Notes: generated from the sequence alone by a model not told the origin. 64,000 bases of DNA from Burkholderia sp. 8Y (GCF_902506145.1 NZ_LR733520.1:1765371-1829370), one strand, 5' to 3'. Positions 10,237 through 20,153 are shown, counted from the first letter of the stretch. Translations and numbers: made by a program.

Positions 10237-10496
10237 GGCGCGGTTCGTGCTTTTGAGTTGCAGATGAGTTGCAAGATTAACGCGCTATGTTAACGCCGAT
10301 TCGCGCGGGCAGCCGCCTCTCCATGCGCCGCACCGCATTCGGGTAAAATGGCCCCTTCGCGCTTCGTGAACGTCTGCGGGCGCCCCGCTCTTATTCAATT
10401 CGTCTTTCGTCGACCTTAGTCGTTGTCGCCAACCCATCTTGCAACCCATCGCCCGCACACGTTAGTGCAACGCGCGGCGGTCAAAGGATTTCGCTC

Positions 10497-11300
10497 ATGC
10501 ATCCGATGCTCAACATCGCTGTCAAGGCCGCGCGCCGCGCCGGACAGATCATCAACCGCGCGTCGCTGGACCTGGACCGCCTCCTCGTCAGCAAGAAGCA
10601 GCACAACGACTTCGTGACGGAAGTCGACAAGGCGTCGGAAGCGGCCATCATCGAGACGCTGCGCACCGCCTATCCCGACCATTCGATTCTCGCGGAAGAG
10701 TCCGGCCAGGACGATCGCGAATCCGATTATCAGTGGATCATCGATCCGCTCGACGGCACCACCAACTTCATCCACGGCTTCCAGTACTACTGCGTCTCGA
10801 TCGCGCTCGCGCACAAGGGCACGGTCACGCAGGCCGTCGTCTACGATCCGACGCGCAACGATCTCTTCACCGCATCGCGCGGCGGCGGCGCATATCTGAA
10901 CGAGCGGCGCATTCGCGTCGGCAAGCTGGACCGTCTGTCGGATGCGCTCATCGGCACGGGCTTTCCGTTTCGCGACGGTCAGGGCCTGAACGCCTACATG
11001 CGCCTTTTCAGCGAAATGACGCTGTCGTGCGCGGGCCTGCGCCGGCCGGGCGCGGCGGCGCTCGATCTCGCGAACGTCGCGGCCGGACGGCTCGACGGCT
11101 TCTTCGAGCAGGGCATTCATCCGTGGGACGTGGCGGCGGGCAGCCTGATCGTGACCGAAGCGGGCGGGCTGGTCGGCAACTACACCGGCGAATCGGACTT
11201 CCTGTTCAAGAACGAGATCGTCGCCGCGAACCCGAAGGTCTATGCACAGATGGTCAAGATCCTCGACATGTATTCGCGCACGCGTCTGACGGGCGAGTAA
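10497..11300 (+). CDS. suhB: inositol monophosphatase family protein (SuhB)
   Basis: Mg-dependent phosphatase of the IMPase family, and in E. coli also a partner of the rRNA antitermination complex. The 267-residue protein has all three metal-site motifs: EE (67-68) in [17 protein letters not shown] (83-91) and the WDVAAG motif (W210-D211). The length matches SuhB. The ATG at 10497 is preceded by an AAAGGA ribosome site. The gene stands alone, with trmJ diverging upstream and lplT 203 bases downstream. Confidence 0.94.
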   Translation: MHPMLNIAVKAARRAGQIINRASLDLDRLLVSKKQHNDFVTEVDKASEAAIIETLRTAYPDHSILAEESGQDDRESDYQWIIDPLDGTTNFIHGFQYYCVSIALAHKGTVTQAVVYDPTRNDLFTASRGGGAYLNERRIRVGKLDRLSDALIGTGFPFRDGQGLNAYMRLFSEMTLSCAGLRRPGAAALDLANVAAGRLDGFFEQGIHPWDVAAGSLIVTEAGGLVGNYTGESDFLFKNEIVAANPKVYAQMVKILDMYSRTRLTGE

Positions 11301-11503
11301 CCCAACGCATGCGACGTACGCCTTGCCGGAGCGCGCGCCGTCGCGCTCCGTTCTCGCTACTGCCTGACGGGCGCGGCGCGTGCGCTGCAATGAGCGCCGC
11401 GCTCCGCTAGAGTGCTCTCTTTTGCTTCGCGTCCAGCGGGGCGCGCTTCTCCCCTTCCCTTTCCCTTCTTTGCGGCGCCCGGCGCCCCGGCCGCCAGCAC
11501 GCC

Positions 11504-12802
11504 ATGAAAAAAGGCTTCTATACGATCATCGCCGCGCAGTTCGTCTCGTCGCTGGCGGACAACGCGCTGTTGATCGCCGCCATCGCGATGCTCGCCGTCG
11601 TGCGCTCGGCACCGTGGGTCACGCCGCTCCTGCAGATTTTCTTCACCGTGTCCTACGTGGTGCTCGCGCCTTTCGTCGGCGCATTCGCCGATGCCCTGCA
11701 AAAGCGCCACGTCATGTTCATCTCGAACGCGCTCAAAGCCGGCGGCTGCGCGATGATGATCGCGGGCGTGCATCCGATGATTGCGTACGGCGTGGTCGGC
11801 CTCGGCGCGGCCGCGTATTCGCCGGCCAAATACGGCATCCTGACCGAACTGCTGCCGCCGCAGAAGCTGATCGCCGCGAACGCGTGGCTCGAATCGGCGA
11901 CGGTCGGCTCGACCATCGTCGGCACCGTGATCGGCGGCGCGCTCGTGAGTCAGGTCGTCCAACGCTGGGTGACGCACGCGCATCTGCCGCTCGTCGCCAG
12001 CGCCGCGCACGCCGCGATGTTCGCCGTCATGGTGATCTACGCATCGGCGGCCGTCATCAATGCGTTCATTCCCGATACCGGCGCGCGCTACCCGAATCTG
12101 TTGACGCAGCCGACGCGCCTCGTGCACGACTTTTCGCATTGCTTCAAGGTCTTGTGGAGCGACAAGCTCGCGCAGATCGCGCTGTGGGTCACGACACTTT
12201 TGTGGGGCGCAGCCGTCACGCTGCAACTGCTGGTGCTGAAATGGGCCGATGCCAATCTCGGATTGTCGCTGTCGAAGGCGGCGGTGCTGCAAGGCATCAC
12301 GGGCGTCGGCATCGCGCTCGGCGCGGCGGCGGCGTCCGCGTGGATCGCGCTCAGGCAGTCGCTGAAGGTGCTGCCGGTCGGCGTGCTGATCGGCGCGGTG
12401 GCCATCGCCATGGCGTTCTACAACAAGGACCTGTTTCCGGCGGGCGCGGGCGTGCATATCGGCCCGTTGTTCGCACCGGCCTACATTCTCATGGCGTATC
12501 CGCTGATGATCGCGCTCGGCGGCCTGTCGGGCTTTTTCATCGTGCCGATGAACGCGATTCTCCAGCATCGCGGCGCGACGCTGCTTTCGGCGGGCCATTC
12601 GATCGCCGTGCAGAACTTCAACCAGAATCTCGCCGTGCTCGCAATGCTCGGCGCGTATGCGCTCCTTCTGACGGAGAAGGTGCCGGTGCAATGGATCATC
12701 GTCGTGTTCGGTGTCTTCGTCTGCGGGATGATGGCGCTCGCGATGCGCCGCCATACGCGCAACGAACGCGAAGTGGATCTCGGCGCGCTCGTCGAGGAAT
12801 GA
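11504..12802 (+). CDS. lplT: lysophospholipid transporter LplT
   Basis: Inner-membrane flippase of the major facilitator superfamily that imports lysophosphatidylethanolamine for re-acylation. The 432-residue protein is very hydrophobic, with about 12 predicted membrane segments starting at residue 8. The phrase FVGAFADALQKRHVM is the conserved MFS cytoplasmic loop between helices 2 and 3. No aas acyltransferase gene is adjacent, unlike E. coli where lplT and aas form a pair. The start ATG follows a C/T-rich stretch with no clear Shine-Dalgarno. The identification rests on overall similarity remembered from Burkholderia annotations. Confidence 0.85.
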   Translation: MKKGFYTIIAAQFVSSLADNALLIAAIAMLAVVRSAPWVTPLLQIFFTVSYVVLAPFVGAFADALQKRHVMFISNALKAGGCAMMIAGVHPMIAYGVVGLGAAAYSPAKYGILTELLPPQKLIAANAWLESATVGSTIVGTVIGGALVSQVVQRWVTHAHLPLVASAAHAAMFAVMVIYASAAVINAFIPDTGARYPNLLTQPTRLVHDFSHCFKVLWSDKLAQIALWVTTLLWGAAVTLQLLVLKWADANLGLSLSKAAVLQGITGVGIALGAAAASAWIALRQSLKVLPVGVLIGAVAIAMAFYNKDLFPAGAGVHIGPLFAPAYILMAYPLMIALGGLSGFFIVPMNAILQHRGATLLSAGHSIAVQNFNQNLAVLAMLGAYALLLTEKVPVQWIIVVFGVFVCGMMALAMRRHTRNEREVDLGALVEE

Positions 12803-12987
12803 ACCTTGCTTCATTGTTGAGTCCGGCTGCGTGCTGAAGCGTTCAGACAGGGAGGGAACGATGACGCACGGGTTCAAGTCGTAACAGCAGGGAACGCGCG
12901 TCAGCGCAAGGGGCCGCGCGGGCCGGGCCATGCACTCATGGCCTTCGTGCAGCCATTCTCCGGCACGTCAAATAAAGGAGCCATGAA

Positions 12988-13356
12988 ATGGGATTGTTTT
13001 CACGTTCGACGCTCGACAGCAAGATCAATGGCGCAGCCGATGTCGGCCAACGCGCCGTGCGCGGTGCGGGCGATGTCGTCGATTCGGCGACCGACCAGTT
13101 GCGCAGCCTGCTCGACGATCTGGAGAGCTCTCTCCAAGGCGCGAAGGATATCGACGCCGACCGCCTGCGCAAGCAACTGCAATCGAAGCTGAAGTTCGCG
13201 CGCTCGCAGATGGACGGCGCGAGTTCTGTCATCACCGACAAGCTCGGCGATGCAGCGGGCTATGCCGACGACTTCGTCCATGACAAGCCGTGGCACACGC
13301 TCGGCGCGGTGGCGGGTCTCGCGCTGCTCGTCGGCTTTCTGGCGGGACGTTCCTAA
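12988..13356 (+). CDS. DUF883 (ElaB/YqjD/YgaM-like) inner-membrane protein
   Basis: Small 122-residue protein of the ElaB/YqjD family. Members are C-tail-anchored inner-membrane proteins, some of which bind ribosomes in stationary phase. Residues 1-95 are an amphipathic helical region with many Asp, Lys and Gln, and residues 100-122 are a Gly/Leu membrane anchor ending GFLAGRS. This layout is the family hallmark. A good ribosome site (AAGGAG, about 12975-12982) precedes the ATG. Followed by a strong hairpin terminator. Function in this organism is not known. Confidence 0.85.
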   Translation: MGLFSRSTLDSKINGAADVGQRAVRGAGDVVDSATDQLRSLLDDLESSLQGAKDIDADRLRKQLQSKLKFARSQMDGASSVITDKLGDAAGYADDFVHDKPWHTLGAVAGLALLVGFLAGRS

Positions 13357-13381
13357 GTATCGCGCCCGGTTGCATGGGACA

Positions 13382-13425
13382 GCGGGGCCGCCGATTGCCA
13401 ACCATCGGCGGCCCCGCCTGCTTTT
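13382..13425 (+). terminator. hairpin terminator after the DUF883 gene
   Basis: A perfect 14-base stem (13382-13395 pairs with 13404-13417) closes an 8-base loop and is followed by CTGCTTTT. It lies 25 bases after the DUF883 stop and before mutS. Confidence 0.7.
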
Positions 13426-13571
13426 GAGCGTTCCGTCATGCGGCCTATGCCTTTCGGCCCCCTCCGTCGTCCAACGACGACAGGTTAAACTCTTGCCCTA
13501 TCGGCTGATTCGCGGCTGATTTGCGGCTGCACGCACGTTGCGTTCGGCCCGTCGCTCTTACCGCACGCAAG

Positions 13572-16280
13572 ATGGGCAATCACACGGCAACTCCCGACTC
13601 TCCTTCCGCTTCAGCCGCCGCCGCGCTCCCCGCGGACTTCGCGCAGCATACGCCGATGATGCAGCAGTACTTGCGCATCAAGGCCGAGCATCCCGGCACG
13701 CTCGTTTTCTATCGCATGGGCGATTTCTACGAGCTTTTTTTCGACGATGCCGAGAAAGCCGCGCGCCTGCTCGATCTCACGCTCACGCAACGCGGCGCAT
13801 CAGGCGGCAATCCGATCAGGATGGCCGGCGTGCCGCATCACGCGTGCGAGCAATATCTCGCGAAGCTCGTGAAGCTCGGCGAATCGGTCGCCATTTGCGA
13901 ACAGATCGGCGACCCGGCTACGTCGAAGGGACCGGTCGAGCGCAAGGTCGTGCGCGTGGTCACGCCCGGCACGCTCACGGATGCCGCGCTGCTCTCCGAC
14001 AAAAGCGATGTTTATCTGCTCGCGCTATGCCCCGCGCATAACCGGCGCGGCGTGGTCACGAGCGTCGGCCTCGCGTGGCTCAATCTGGCGAGCGGCGCGC
14101 TGCGGCTCGCGGAAGTCGCGCCGGAGCAAGTGGCGGCGGCGCTGGAGCGCATTCGTCCGTCGGAAACGCTAATCGCCGATACGGTCGCCGACATGCAGGC
14201 GACCTTCGCCGTCACGAACCTCGCCGCGCCGACGCGCGTGCCGGCCTGGCACTTCGATGTCGGCTCGGGCACGCAGCGCCTTCGCGAGCAGCTCAACGTG
14301 GCAAGCCTCGACGGCTTCGGCGGTGAAACGCTCACCTGCGCGTGCGGCGCGGCGGGCGCGCTCCTGCTTTACGCCGCGGCCACGCAAGGCCAGCAGTTGC
14401 GCCACGTGCGCAGCCTGAAGGTCGAACATGAATCGGAGTACATCGGCCTCGATCCGGCGACGCGCCGCAATCTCGAACTGACCGAAACGCTGCGCGGCAC
14501 CGAATCGCCGACGCTCTGCTCGCTGCTCGATACATGCTGCACGAGCATGGGCAGCCGCCTCTTGCGTCACTGGCTGCATCATCCGCCGCGCGATGCGTCC
14601 GTCGCGCAGGCTCGCCAACATGCGATCGGCGCGCTGCTCGATGCCCCCGCGGGGAGCGGACTCGACGCATTGCGCACCGCGCTGCGCAAGATATCGGACA
14701 TCGAACGCATCACGGGGCGGCTCGCGCTGCTCTCCGCTCGCCCGCGCGATCTGTCGAGCCTGCGCGACACGTTCGCCGCGTTGCCCGACCTGCAAACGCT
14801 CGTCGCCGCGCTGCCCGCGCAGCCGGCGGCGCTCGCGCGCATCGGCGCGGCGCTCGAACCGCCGCGCGAATGCCTCGAGCTGCTCGCGAGCGCCATCGCG
14901 CCCGAACCGGCGGCGCTCATCCGCGACGGCGGCGTGATCGCGCGCGGCTACGATCCCGATCTCGACGAACTGCGCGATATTTCGGAGAACTGCGATCAAT
15001 TCCTGATCGACCTCGAAGCTCGCGAGCGCACGCGTACCGGCATCGGCAATCTGCGCGTCGAGTACAACCGGGTGCATGGCTTTTATATCGAAGTGACGCG
15101 CGGCCAAACCGATAAGGTGCCGGACGATTACCGTCGCCGTCAGACGCTGAAGAATGCCGAGCGGTACATCACACCGGAACTGAAGGCGTTCGAAGACAAG
15201 GCGCTGTCCGCGCAGGAACGGGCGCTGGCCCGCGAACGCGCGCTCTACGATGCCCTTCTGCAAAACCTGCTGCCCTTCCTCGAAGATTGTCAGCGCGTCG
15301 CAAGCGCGCTCGCCGAACTGGACTTGCTCGGCGCGTTCGCCGAGCGGGCGCGCGCGCTCGACTGGGTCGCGCCGGAGTTCGCCGTGGATGCCGGCATCGA
15401 TATCGATCAGGGACGGCACCCGGTCGTCGAGGCGCAGGTCGAGCAGTTCATTGCGAACGATTGTTGCCTGAGCGTCGACCGCAAGCTGTTGCTCATTACC
15501 GGTCCGAACATGGGCGGTAAATCGACGTTCATGCGGCAGACGGCGCTGATTGCGTTGATGGCGTACGTCGGCAGCTACGTGCCCGCGAGGCGCGCACGCT
15601 TCGGCGCGCTGGACCGCATCTTCACGCGCATCGGCGCGGCGGACGATCTCGCGGGCGGCCGCTCCACGTTCATGGTCGAGATGACGGAAGCCGCCGCCAT
15701 TCTCAACGATGCGACCGCGTCCAGCCTCGTGCTCATGGACGAAATCGGCCGCGGCACATCCACGTTCGACGGCCTTGCGCTCGCGTGGGCCATCGCGCGG
15801 CATCTGCTGTCGCACAACCACTGCTATACGCTCTTCGCGACGCATTACTTCGAACTGACGCAGTTGCCCACCGAGTTCGCGCAGGCGGCGAACGTGCACT
15901 TGTCGGCGGTCGAGCACGATCACGGCATCGTGTTCCTGCATTCGGTCAACGAAGGCCCGGCGAATCAAAGCTACGGCCTTCAGGTCGCGCAACTCGCCGG
16001 CGTGCCGGCGGCGGTGATCCGCGCCGCGCGCAAGCATCTGGTGCATCTGGAGCAGCAGTCCATCGGTCAGCCGACTGCGCAGTTCGATCTGTTCGCGAGC
16101 CCGCCGTATGCCTTCGACGACGAAGCCGATGAGAAACCGGCCGCGCAGGCCGCGCCCGACCATCCGGTGCTCGACAAGCTGCGTGCGCTCGATCCGAACG
16201 AACTGCGTCCGCGCGACGCGCTCGATTTGCTCTACGAACTGCATGAACTGGCGAATCGCGCGCCGGATGCGTCGCACTGA
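13572..16280 (+). CDS. mutS: DNA mismatch repair protein MutS
   Basis: Mismatch recognition ATPase. The 902-residue protein has the mismatch-reading Phe-Tyr-Glu (F52-Y53-E54) in the N-terminal domain, the connector, lever and clamp domains, the Walker A motif GPNMGGKST (from residue 644), Walker B around [15 protein letters not shown], and the C-terminal tail with a helix-turn-helix dimer region. The reading frame can start 17 codons earlier with TTG, but ATG 13572 gives a family-like N-terminus. mutL is not nearby, as usual. The stop overlaps the start of the next gene by 14 bases, suggesting co-transcription. Confidence 0.96.
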   Translation: MGNHTATPDSPSASAAAALPADFAQHTPMMQQYLRIKAEHPGTLVFYRMGDFYELFFDDAEKAARLLDLTLTQRGASGGNPIRMAGVPHHACEQYLAKLVKLGESVAICEQIGDPATSKGPVERKVVRVVTPGTLTDAALLSDKSDVYLLALCPAHNRRGVVTSVGLAWLNLASGALRLAEVAPEQVAAALERIRPSETLIADTVADMQATFAVTNLAAPTRVPAWHFDVGSGTQRLREQLNVASLDGFGGETLTCACGAAGALLLYAAATQGQQLRHVRSLKVEHESEYIGLDPATRRNLELTETLRGTESPTLCSLLDTCCTSMGSRLLRHWLHHPPRDASVAQARQHAIGALLDAPAGSGLDALRTALRKISDIERITGRLALLSARPRDLSSLRDTFAALPDLQTLVAALPAQPAALARIGAALEPPRECLELLASAIAPEPAALIRDGGVIARGYDPDLDELRDISENCDQFLIDLEARERTRTGIGNLRVEYNRVHGFYIEVTRGQTDKVPDDYRRRQTLKNAERYITPELKAFEDKALSAQERALARERALYDALLQNLLPFLEDCQRVASALAELDLLGAFAERARALDWVAPEFAVDAGIDIDQGRHPVVEAQVEQFIANDCCLSVDRKLLLITGPNMGGKSTFMRQTALIALMAYVGSYVPARRARFGALDRIFTRIGAADDLAGGRSTFMVEMTEAAAILNDATASSLVLMDEIGRGTSTFDGLALAWAIARHLLSHNHCYTLFATHYFELTQLPTEFAQAANVHLSAVEHDHGIVFLHSVNEGPANQSYGLQVAQLAGVPAAVIRAARKHLVHLEQQSIGQPTAQFDLFASPPYAFDDEADEKPAAQAAPDHPVLDKLRALDPNELRPRDALDLLYELHELANRAPDASH

Positions 16281-17652
16281 GCGCATCGACGGCACTGGCG
16301 CGCCGCGCCTTCTAAGCACGGCGGCGCGGGCTTGCAACCGCGCGCTCCTAACGGCGCTGCTGACAGGCGCGTTGGTTCAGGCACACGCGCAGAATGGCGA
16401 TCCGGTGTCGTTCGCGGTCATCTCGGACGCGCTCACCCGCTCCGCCGACGAAGCGCCCGTGCGTCAGATGCTCGATGCGATCGCGCGTGATCGCAACATC
16501 GGGTTCATCGTCTACGACGGCAACGTGAAAGGCGCGAGCGAAGCATGCCGCGACAGCATCTATCAGTCGCGCCGCGATCTGCTCGATGCGTCGCGAACGC
16601 CGCTCGTGCTCTTGCTCGGGCAGCACGACTGGGCTGATTGCGGTTCGACACATGGCGGCGCTTACGATCCGGTCGAACGGCTCGACTTCGTGCGCCAGCT
16701 TTTCTTCGCGGACGCCAATTCGCTCGGACAGAATCCGCTCACGCTCACGCGCGAAAGCGAGGTCGCGCGCTTTCGGCCGTTTCGCGACAACGTGCGCTGG
16801 CAGGCCGGTGGCATCGCGTTCATCGGCCTGAACGCGCCGAGTCCGAACAACCACTATTCGACGGCAGGCGGGCGCAACGGCGAGTTCGAGGACCGCTCGG
16901 TCGCGACGACGTTCTGGCTGGATCACGCGGCGGAATCGGCGCGGCGCGCGGGCATGCGCGCGCTCGTCATTCTGCTTCAAGGCGATCCCGATTTCGCGCG
17001 TTACGAACGGCGCGACCGCTTCGCGTGGCTTCGCTTCTCACGCTCGAACGAGCCGCGCGATGGATTTCTGGAGTTGAAGCGCGCGCTCGTGAAAGCGGCC
17101 GAGACGTTTCGCGGGCCGGTGATCGTGATTCATAAAACCGAAGCGTCCGAGCCGAACGGCTTTCATATCGACCAGCCGCTGCGCAATGACAAGGGCCTCA
17201 CGGTGACGAATCTCACGCGCGTCGCGCTGTCGCTCAAGCGGCCGCAATCGCAATGGCTCGAACTAACGAGCGACGCGCGATGGCATCCACCGTTTCGCTT
17301 GCGAGTACGCGATACACGCGATACACGCGACTTACAGGATGCACGCAAGCGCGGTGCGAGCGAGCCGAAAGCGGAGACACCCGCGCAGGCCGCGCCGTCG
17401 AGCGCGCCTTATGGTTCCTATCCGGATTATTCGGCTCCGTTTCCCTCGACATCAGCTTCCACGCCGCCTGCCCTGCCGCGCAACGATCTGCCCGAGTCGC
17501 TGCCGGCGCCGCCCTCGCTGATGCAGCCGGCATCGGGCTTGCCGCCCATTCTCACGCCGCCGCAAGCGTTGCCGCCCATTCTCCCGGTGCCGGCGTCGGG
17601 CGTGCCGAACGGCGCATCGCCGGGCGCGCCGGCCACCGGCAACGCGCAATAA
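16267..17652 (+). CDS. exported degenerate metallophosphoesterase-like protein
   Basis: Unrecognised function. The 461-residue protein begins at ATG 16267 inside the end of mutS. Residues 24-41 form a hydrophobic stretch ending AHA-Q, which looks like a signal peptide. The middle (about 45-350) resembles the calcineurin-like phosphoesterase fold, but the metal motifs are altered: SDALT replaces D-x-H, YDGN replaces GD, and GQHDW replaces GNHD. Catalysis by the usual two-metal site is therefore doubtful. The C-terminal 110 residues are Pro/Ala/Ser-rich and probably disordered. A nine-base tandem repeat (gatacacgc) near 17310-17330 encodes DTRDTRD. Homologues are common in Burkholderia as hypothetical proteins. 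Confidence 0.7.
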   Translation: MRRTERIDGTGAPRLLSTAARACNRALLTALLTGALVQAHAQNGDPVSFAVISDALTRSADEAPVRQMLDAIARDRNIGFIVYDGNVKGASEACRDSIYQSRRDLLDASRTPLVLLLGQHDWADCGSTHGGAYDPVERLDFVRQLFFADANSLGQNPLTLTRESEVARFRPFRDNVRWQAGGIAFIGLNAPSPNNHYSTAGGRNGEFEDRSVATTFWLDHAAESARRAGMRALVILLQGDPDFARYERRDRFAWLRFSRSNEPRDGFLELKRALVKAAETFRGPVIVIHKTEASEPNGFHIDQPLRNDKGLTVTNLTRVALSLKRPQSQWLELTSDARWHPPFRLRVRDTRDTRDLQDARKRGASEPKAETPAQAAPSSAPYGSYPDYSAPFPSTSASTPPALPRNDLPESLPAPPSLMQPASGLPPILTPPQALPPILPVPASGVPNGASPGAPATGNAQ

Positions 17653-17680
17653 AAAAAGCGCAGCCCAAGCTGCGCTTTGC
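17651..17680 (-). terminator. terminator of slyD
   Basis: A 9-base stem (17655-17663 with 17670-17678) is followed on the minus strand by seven T residues, the layout of an intrinsic terminator for slyD. On the plus strand it is preceded rather than followed by the A/T run, so it may only weakly stop the gene at 16267. Confidence 0.75.
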
Positions 17681-17707
17681 GAACACGCTTTCGATGCCTC
17701 GGACCGC

Positions 17708-18250
17708 TCAGTGCAGCGTCGGGCCGGAATCCGTGCGCGGCTCGTCGTCTTCGTCGTCATCGAGCACTTCCAGGCCATCTACGCCGTGCGCGTGCTGATG
17801 CTTGACCTCGTCTTCGGTCGCGGTGCGTACTTCCTGCACCGACAGCGCGAAGCGCAACGCCATGCCGGCGAGCGGATGGTTGCCGTCGAGCACGACTTTA
17901 TCTTCCGCGACATCCGTGACCGTGTAGATGAGCGCGTCGAGCTCGTCGTCGCTGTCCTCCGGCGTGCCCTCGAACTGCATGCCGACTTCGAGCGGCTCCG
18001 GGAAACGACTGCGCTCTTCGATCTTGACGAGCTCGGGGTCGTACTCGCCGAATGCGTCTTGCGGCTCGAGCTGGACCAGCGTTTCGTAACCGGGCTCGCG
18101 ACCGTCCAACGCTTCCTCGATCTTGGGGAACGTGCCATCATAGCCGCCGTGCAGATAGACCATCGGCTCGTCGCTCTCCTCGATCAGATTGCCTTGCGCA
18201 TCCGATAGCTTGTAGGCGACCGAAACGACGGTGTCTTTCGCAATTTTCAT
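17708..18250 (-). CDS. slyD: FKBP-type peptidyl-prolyl isomerase SlyD
   Basis: Prolyl isomerase, chaperone and, in many species, nickel carrier. The 180-residue protein has the FKBP half-domain (residues 1-68, with VYLHGGYDG), the inserted flap domain (about 70-125) and the rest of the FKBP fold. The tail is acidic (LDDDEDDE) with only a few histidines (HQHAH and the last residue), far fewer than the metal-binding tail of E. coli SlyD, so strong nickel storage is unlikely. The start at 18250 is fixed by GGAGGA five bases upstream; an in-frame ATG four codons earlier overlaps that ribosome site. Confidence 0.94.
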   Translation of the reverse strand: MKIAKDTVVSVAYKLSDAQGNLIEESDEPMVYLHGGYDGTFPKIEEALDGREPGYETLVQLEPQDAFGEYDPELVKIEERSRFPEPLEVGMQFEGTPEDSDDELDALIYTVTDVAEDKVVLDGNHPLAGMALRFALSVQEVRTATEDEVKHQHAHGVDGLEVLDDDEDDEPRTDSGPTLH

Positions 18251-18275
18251 TGAATCCTCCAAGATACAAGCCTCG

Positions 18276-18281
18276 ATTATA
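18276..18281 (-). promoter_or_regulatory. consensus -10 box for slyD
   Basis: TATAAT on the minus strand, 26 bases before the slyD start, with only a weak -35 (GTCTGA, 18299-18304). The -35 to -10 span covers the proposed start codon of the divergent roxA gene at 18284. Confidence 0.55.
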
Positions 18282-18283
18282 CG

Positions 18284-19522
18284 ATGCGCCAGCGGCCCTC
18301 AGACGTTACAGCCTTGCCCCTTCCCACCCTTTCCGAGCCCTCCGGCGCGCCGCTTCCCGACGAAGTCACACCGTTGTTGGGCAACCGCACGCCGCGACAG
18401 TTCATGCGGCGTTACTGGCAGAAAAAGCCGCTTTTGATCCGTCAGGCGATCCCCGGCATTTCCGCGCCCGTTCCCCGCGACGATCTGTTCGAACTCGCCG
18501 ATCTCGACGACGTCGAATCGCGCCTGATCACTCATTTTCGCAATACGTGGAATCTCGAGCACGGCCCGTTCGCGCCGGACGAACTGCCATCCGTCAGGAA
18601 ACGCGAATGGACGCTGCTCGTGCAAGGCGTCAATCTGCATGACGAGCGCGCGCACGCGCTGATGAACCGCTTCCGCTTCATTCCGGACGCGCGTCTCGAC
18701 GACCTCATGATTTCCTACGCGACGGACGGCGGCGGCGTCGGCCCGCACTTCGACTCTTACGACGTGTTCCTGCTGCAAGTCCACGGCAAGCGTCGCTGGC
18801 GCATCGGCGCGCAGCGCGATCTATCGCTAAAACCCGGTCTGCCGTTGAAAGTTTTACAGCACTTCGAGCCGGAAGAAGAATGGGTGCTCGAACCGGGCGA
18901 CATGCTGTACCTGCCGCCGCATATCGCGCACGACGGTATCGCCGAAGGCGAATGCATGACGTGCTCCATCGGCTTTCGCGCGCCGTCGGCCCGGGAGCTC
19001 ACCGCCCAGTTTCTTTATCACCTCGCCGAGCGCACCGGCGACGAAGCGGCAGACGGCAAATCCGATGTCCGCTACCGCGATCCGGCGCAGCCGCCGGTCG
19101 CGACGCCCGGCGAGTTGCCCGCGCTTCTCGTCGAGCGCGTTGGCGCGATCCTTGCGAAGCTCACCTGGAATGAAAAGGATGTCGCCGAGTTTCTCGGGAG
19201 TTATCTGAGCGAGCCGAAAGCCAACGTCGTATTCGATCCGCCGGTGCGCGCGCTTAATGAGCAAAAATTTGTTGAGCGCGCGAAAAAGACGGGGATCGCA
19301 CTAGATAGAAAGACGAATTTGCTCTACAACACGCACTCGTATTTCGTTAATGGCGAAGCTGCCGCGTTGTCGGCAAAGGCGAAAAAGTGGCTGCCTGAGC
19401 TGGCCGACACAAGGCGTCTGGAAGCGAAACGCTTTGTAACACTTACAGACGATTCGGCAATGACATCCCTGCTGCACGAGTGGTATCGTGCGGGCTGGAT
19501 TCAGACGGACCCGCCGGCCTGA
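18284..19522 (+). CDS. JmjC-type ribosomal oxygenase (RoxA/YcfD family)
   Basis: 2-oxoglutarate and Fe(II)-dependent oxygenase; E. coli YcfD (RoxA) hydroxylates Arg81 of ribosomal protein L16. The 412-residue protein has the double-stranded beta-helix with iron ligands H155 and D157 (PHFDSYD) and H216 (HIAHDG), a spacing matching YcfD. A C-terminal winged-helix region follows. The N-terminal 30 residues are variable. The ATG at 18284 is a guess: it lies within the slyD promoter, and an in-frame TTG near 18314 is an alternative. It stands between slyD and a small lipoprotein gene. Confidence 0.85.
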   Translation: MRQRPSDVTALPLPTLSEPSGAPLPDEVTPLLGNRTPRQFMRRYWQKKPLLIRQAIPGISAPVPRDDLFELADLDDVESRLITHFRNTWNLEHGPFAPDELPSVRKREWTLLVQGVNLHDERAHALMNRFRFIPDARLDDLMISYATDGGGVGPHFDSYDVFLLQVHGKRRWRIGAQRDLSLKPGLPLKVLQHFEPEEEWVLEPGDMLYLPPHIAHDGIAEGECMTCSIGFRAPSARELTAQFLYHLAERTGDEAADGKSDVRYRDPAQPPVATPGELPALLVERVGAILAKLTWNEKDVAEFLGSYLSEPKANVVFDPPVRALNEQKFVERAKKTGIALDRKTNLLYNTHSYFVNGEAAALSAKAKKWLPELADTRRLEAKRFVTLTDDSAMTSLLHEWYRAGWIQTDPPA

Positions 19523-19651
19523 AACGCTTGGCGCGAAAGCGCCCGGCGTATTCATCGAAGGCCCTTGGTTTTGCTGTTCCGCAATAAAAAGTTTGTATGA
19601 GAAAGACAACGTACCGTCCCCGCATTTATCGACGGTCGTTACGAAAGTGCC

Positions 19652-19657
19652 TATAAT
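19652..19657 (+). promoter_or_regulatory. consensus -10 box of the small lipoprotein gene
   Basis: A perfect TATAAT lies about 130 bases before the lipoprotein start. No good -35 box is seen at 16-18 bases. It predicts a leader of about 125 bases, which contains an inverted repeat (see next entry). Confidence 0.55.
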
Positions 19658-19679
19658 TTCCGGCCAAGCCGTGTAGGTC

Positions 19680-19701
19680 TCACACAAAAACAATTGTGAG
19701 G
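19680..19701 (+). promoter_or_regulatory. inverted repeat in the lipoprotein leader
   Basis: CTCACA and TGTGAG are separated by an A-rich 10-base loop. In RNA this would be a short hairpin early in the leader; in DNA it is operator-like. It lies between the -10 box at 19652 and the start at 19788. Role unknown. Confidence 0.35.
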
Positions 19702-19787
19702 CTCCAAAGCGGCCCAGGTCGGTGTTGGAGCACACATTACCGGTACTTTGCGCTGTTGCTTACCTTTAACCATAAAAGGACGTGATC

Positions 19788-20042
19788 ATGAAGAAATCCC
19801 TCCTCGTAGCATCCCTGTTGGCTGCTGTTGCCCTGGCTGCATGCAACAAGTCTAGCGATACGGCTGCTCCGAGCGCTGCAAGCGATTCGTCGGCTGCTTC
19901 GGCTCCGGCTGCTGCCGCTTCGGACGCAAACGCTGCTGCATCGAGCGCATCGGCCGCTGCAAGCGACGCAGCTTCGGCAGCTGGCGCTGCTTCGGACGCT
20001 GCTGCTTCGTCGGCTGCTCCGGCTTCGGGCGCAAGCCAGTAA
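19788..20042 (+). CDS. small Ala/Ser-rich lipoprotein
   Basis: An 84-residue lipoprotein. The N-terminus MKKSLL is followed by a hydrophobic stretch and a lipobox ending LAAC (Cys20), so signal peptidase II processing and lipidation are expected. The mature part is almost only Ala, Ser, Asp and some Pro and Gly, with loose repeats of the type SAAASDAAS, and no aromatic residue. Alanine codons are nearly all gct or gca with no gcg at all, unlike its neighbours, which often marks highly expressed genes. A perfect TATAAT promoter box, a ribosome site (AAAAGGA) and a strong terminator surround it. Function unknown; a surface or periplasmic spacer is one idea. Confidence 0.85.
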   Translation: MKKSLLVASLLAAVALAACNKSSDTAAPSAASDSSAASAPAAAASDANAAASSASAAASDAASAAGAASDAAASSAAPASGASQ

Positions 20043-20102
20043 GGCCAACAGGCTTTACGCCAGCGCATCGCGTCTGGCAGGGCCGCTTGACGCGGCCCAT
20101 AC

Positions 20103-20130
20103 AAAAAAACCGGCTTACGCCGGTTTTTTT
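20103..20130. terminator. bidirectional terminator
   Basis: A-tract, perfect stem AAACCGGC-TTAC-GCCGGTTT and T-tract. It lies between the plus-strand lipoprotein gene and the minus-strand MBL gene and has A and T runs on both sides, so it can end both transcripts. Confidence 0.88.
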
Positions 20131-20153
20131 GTTGATGCTCGCAGGTTCGCTTC

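Noticed and set aside
14169..16337. A long minus-strand open frame opposite mutS
   Set aside because: Shadow of mutS; amino-acid mixture typical of reverse-complement GC-rich codons.
17300..17335. Short repeat encoding DTRDTRD as a variable locus
   Set aside because: Only two copies of nine bases in a disordered region; too little to call a meaningful repeat.
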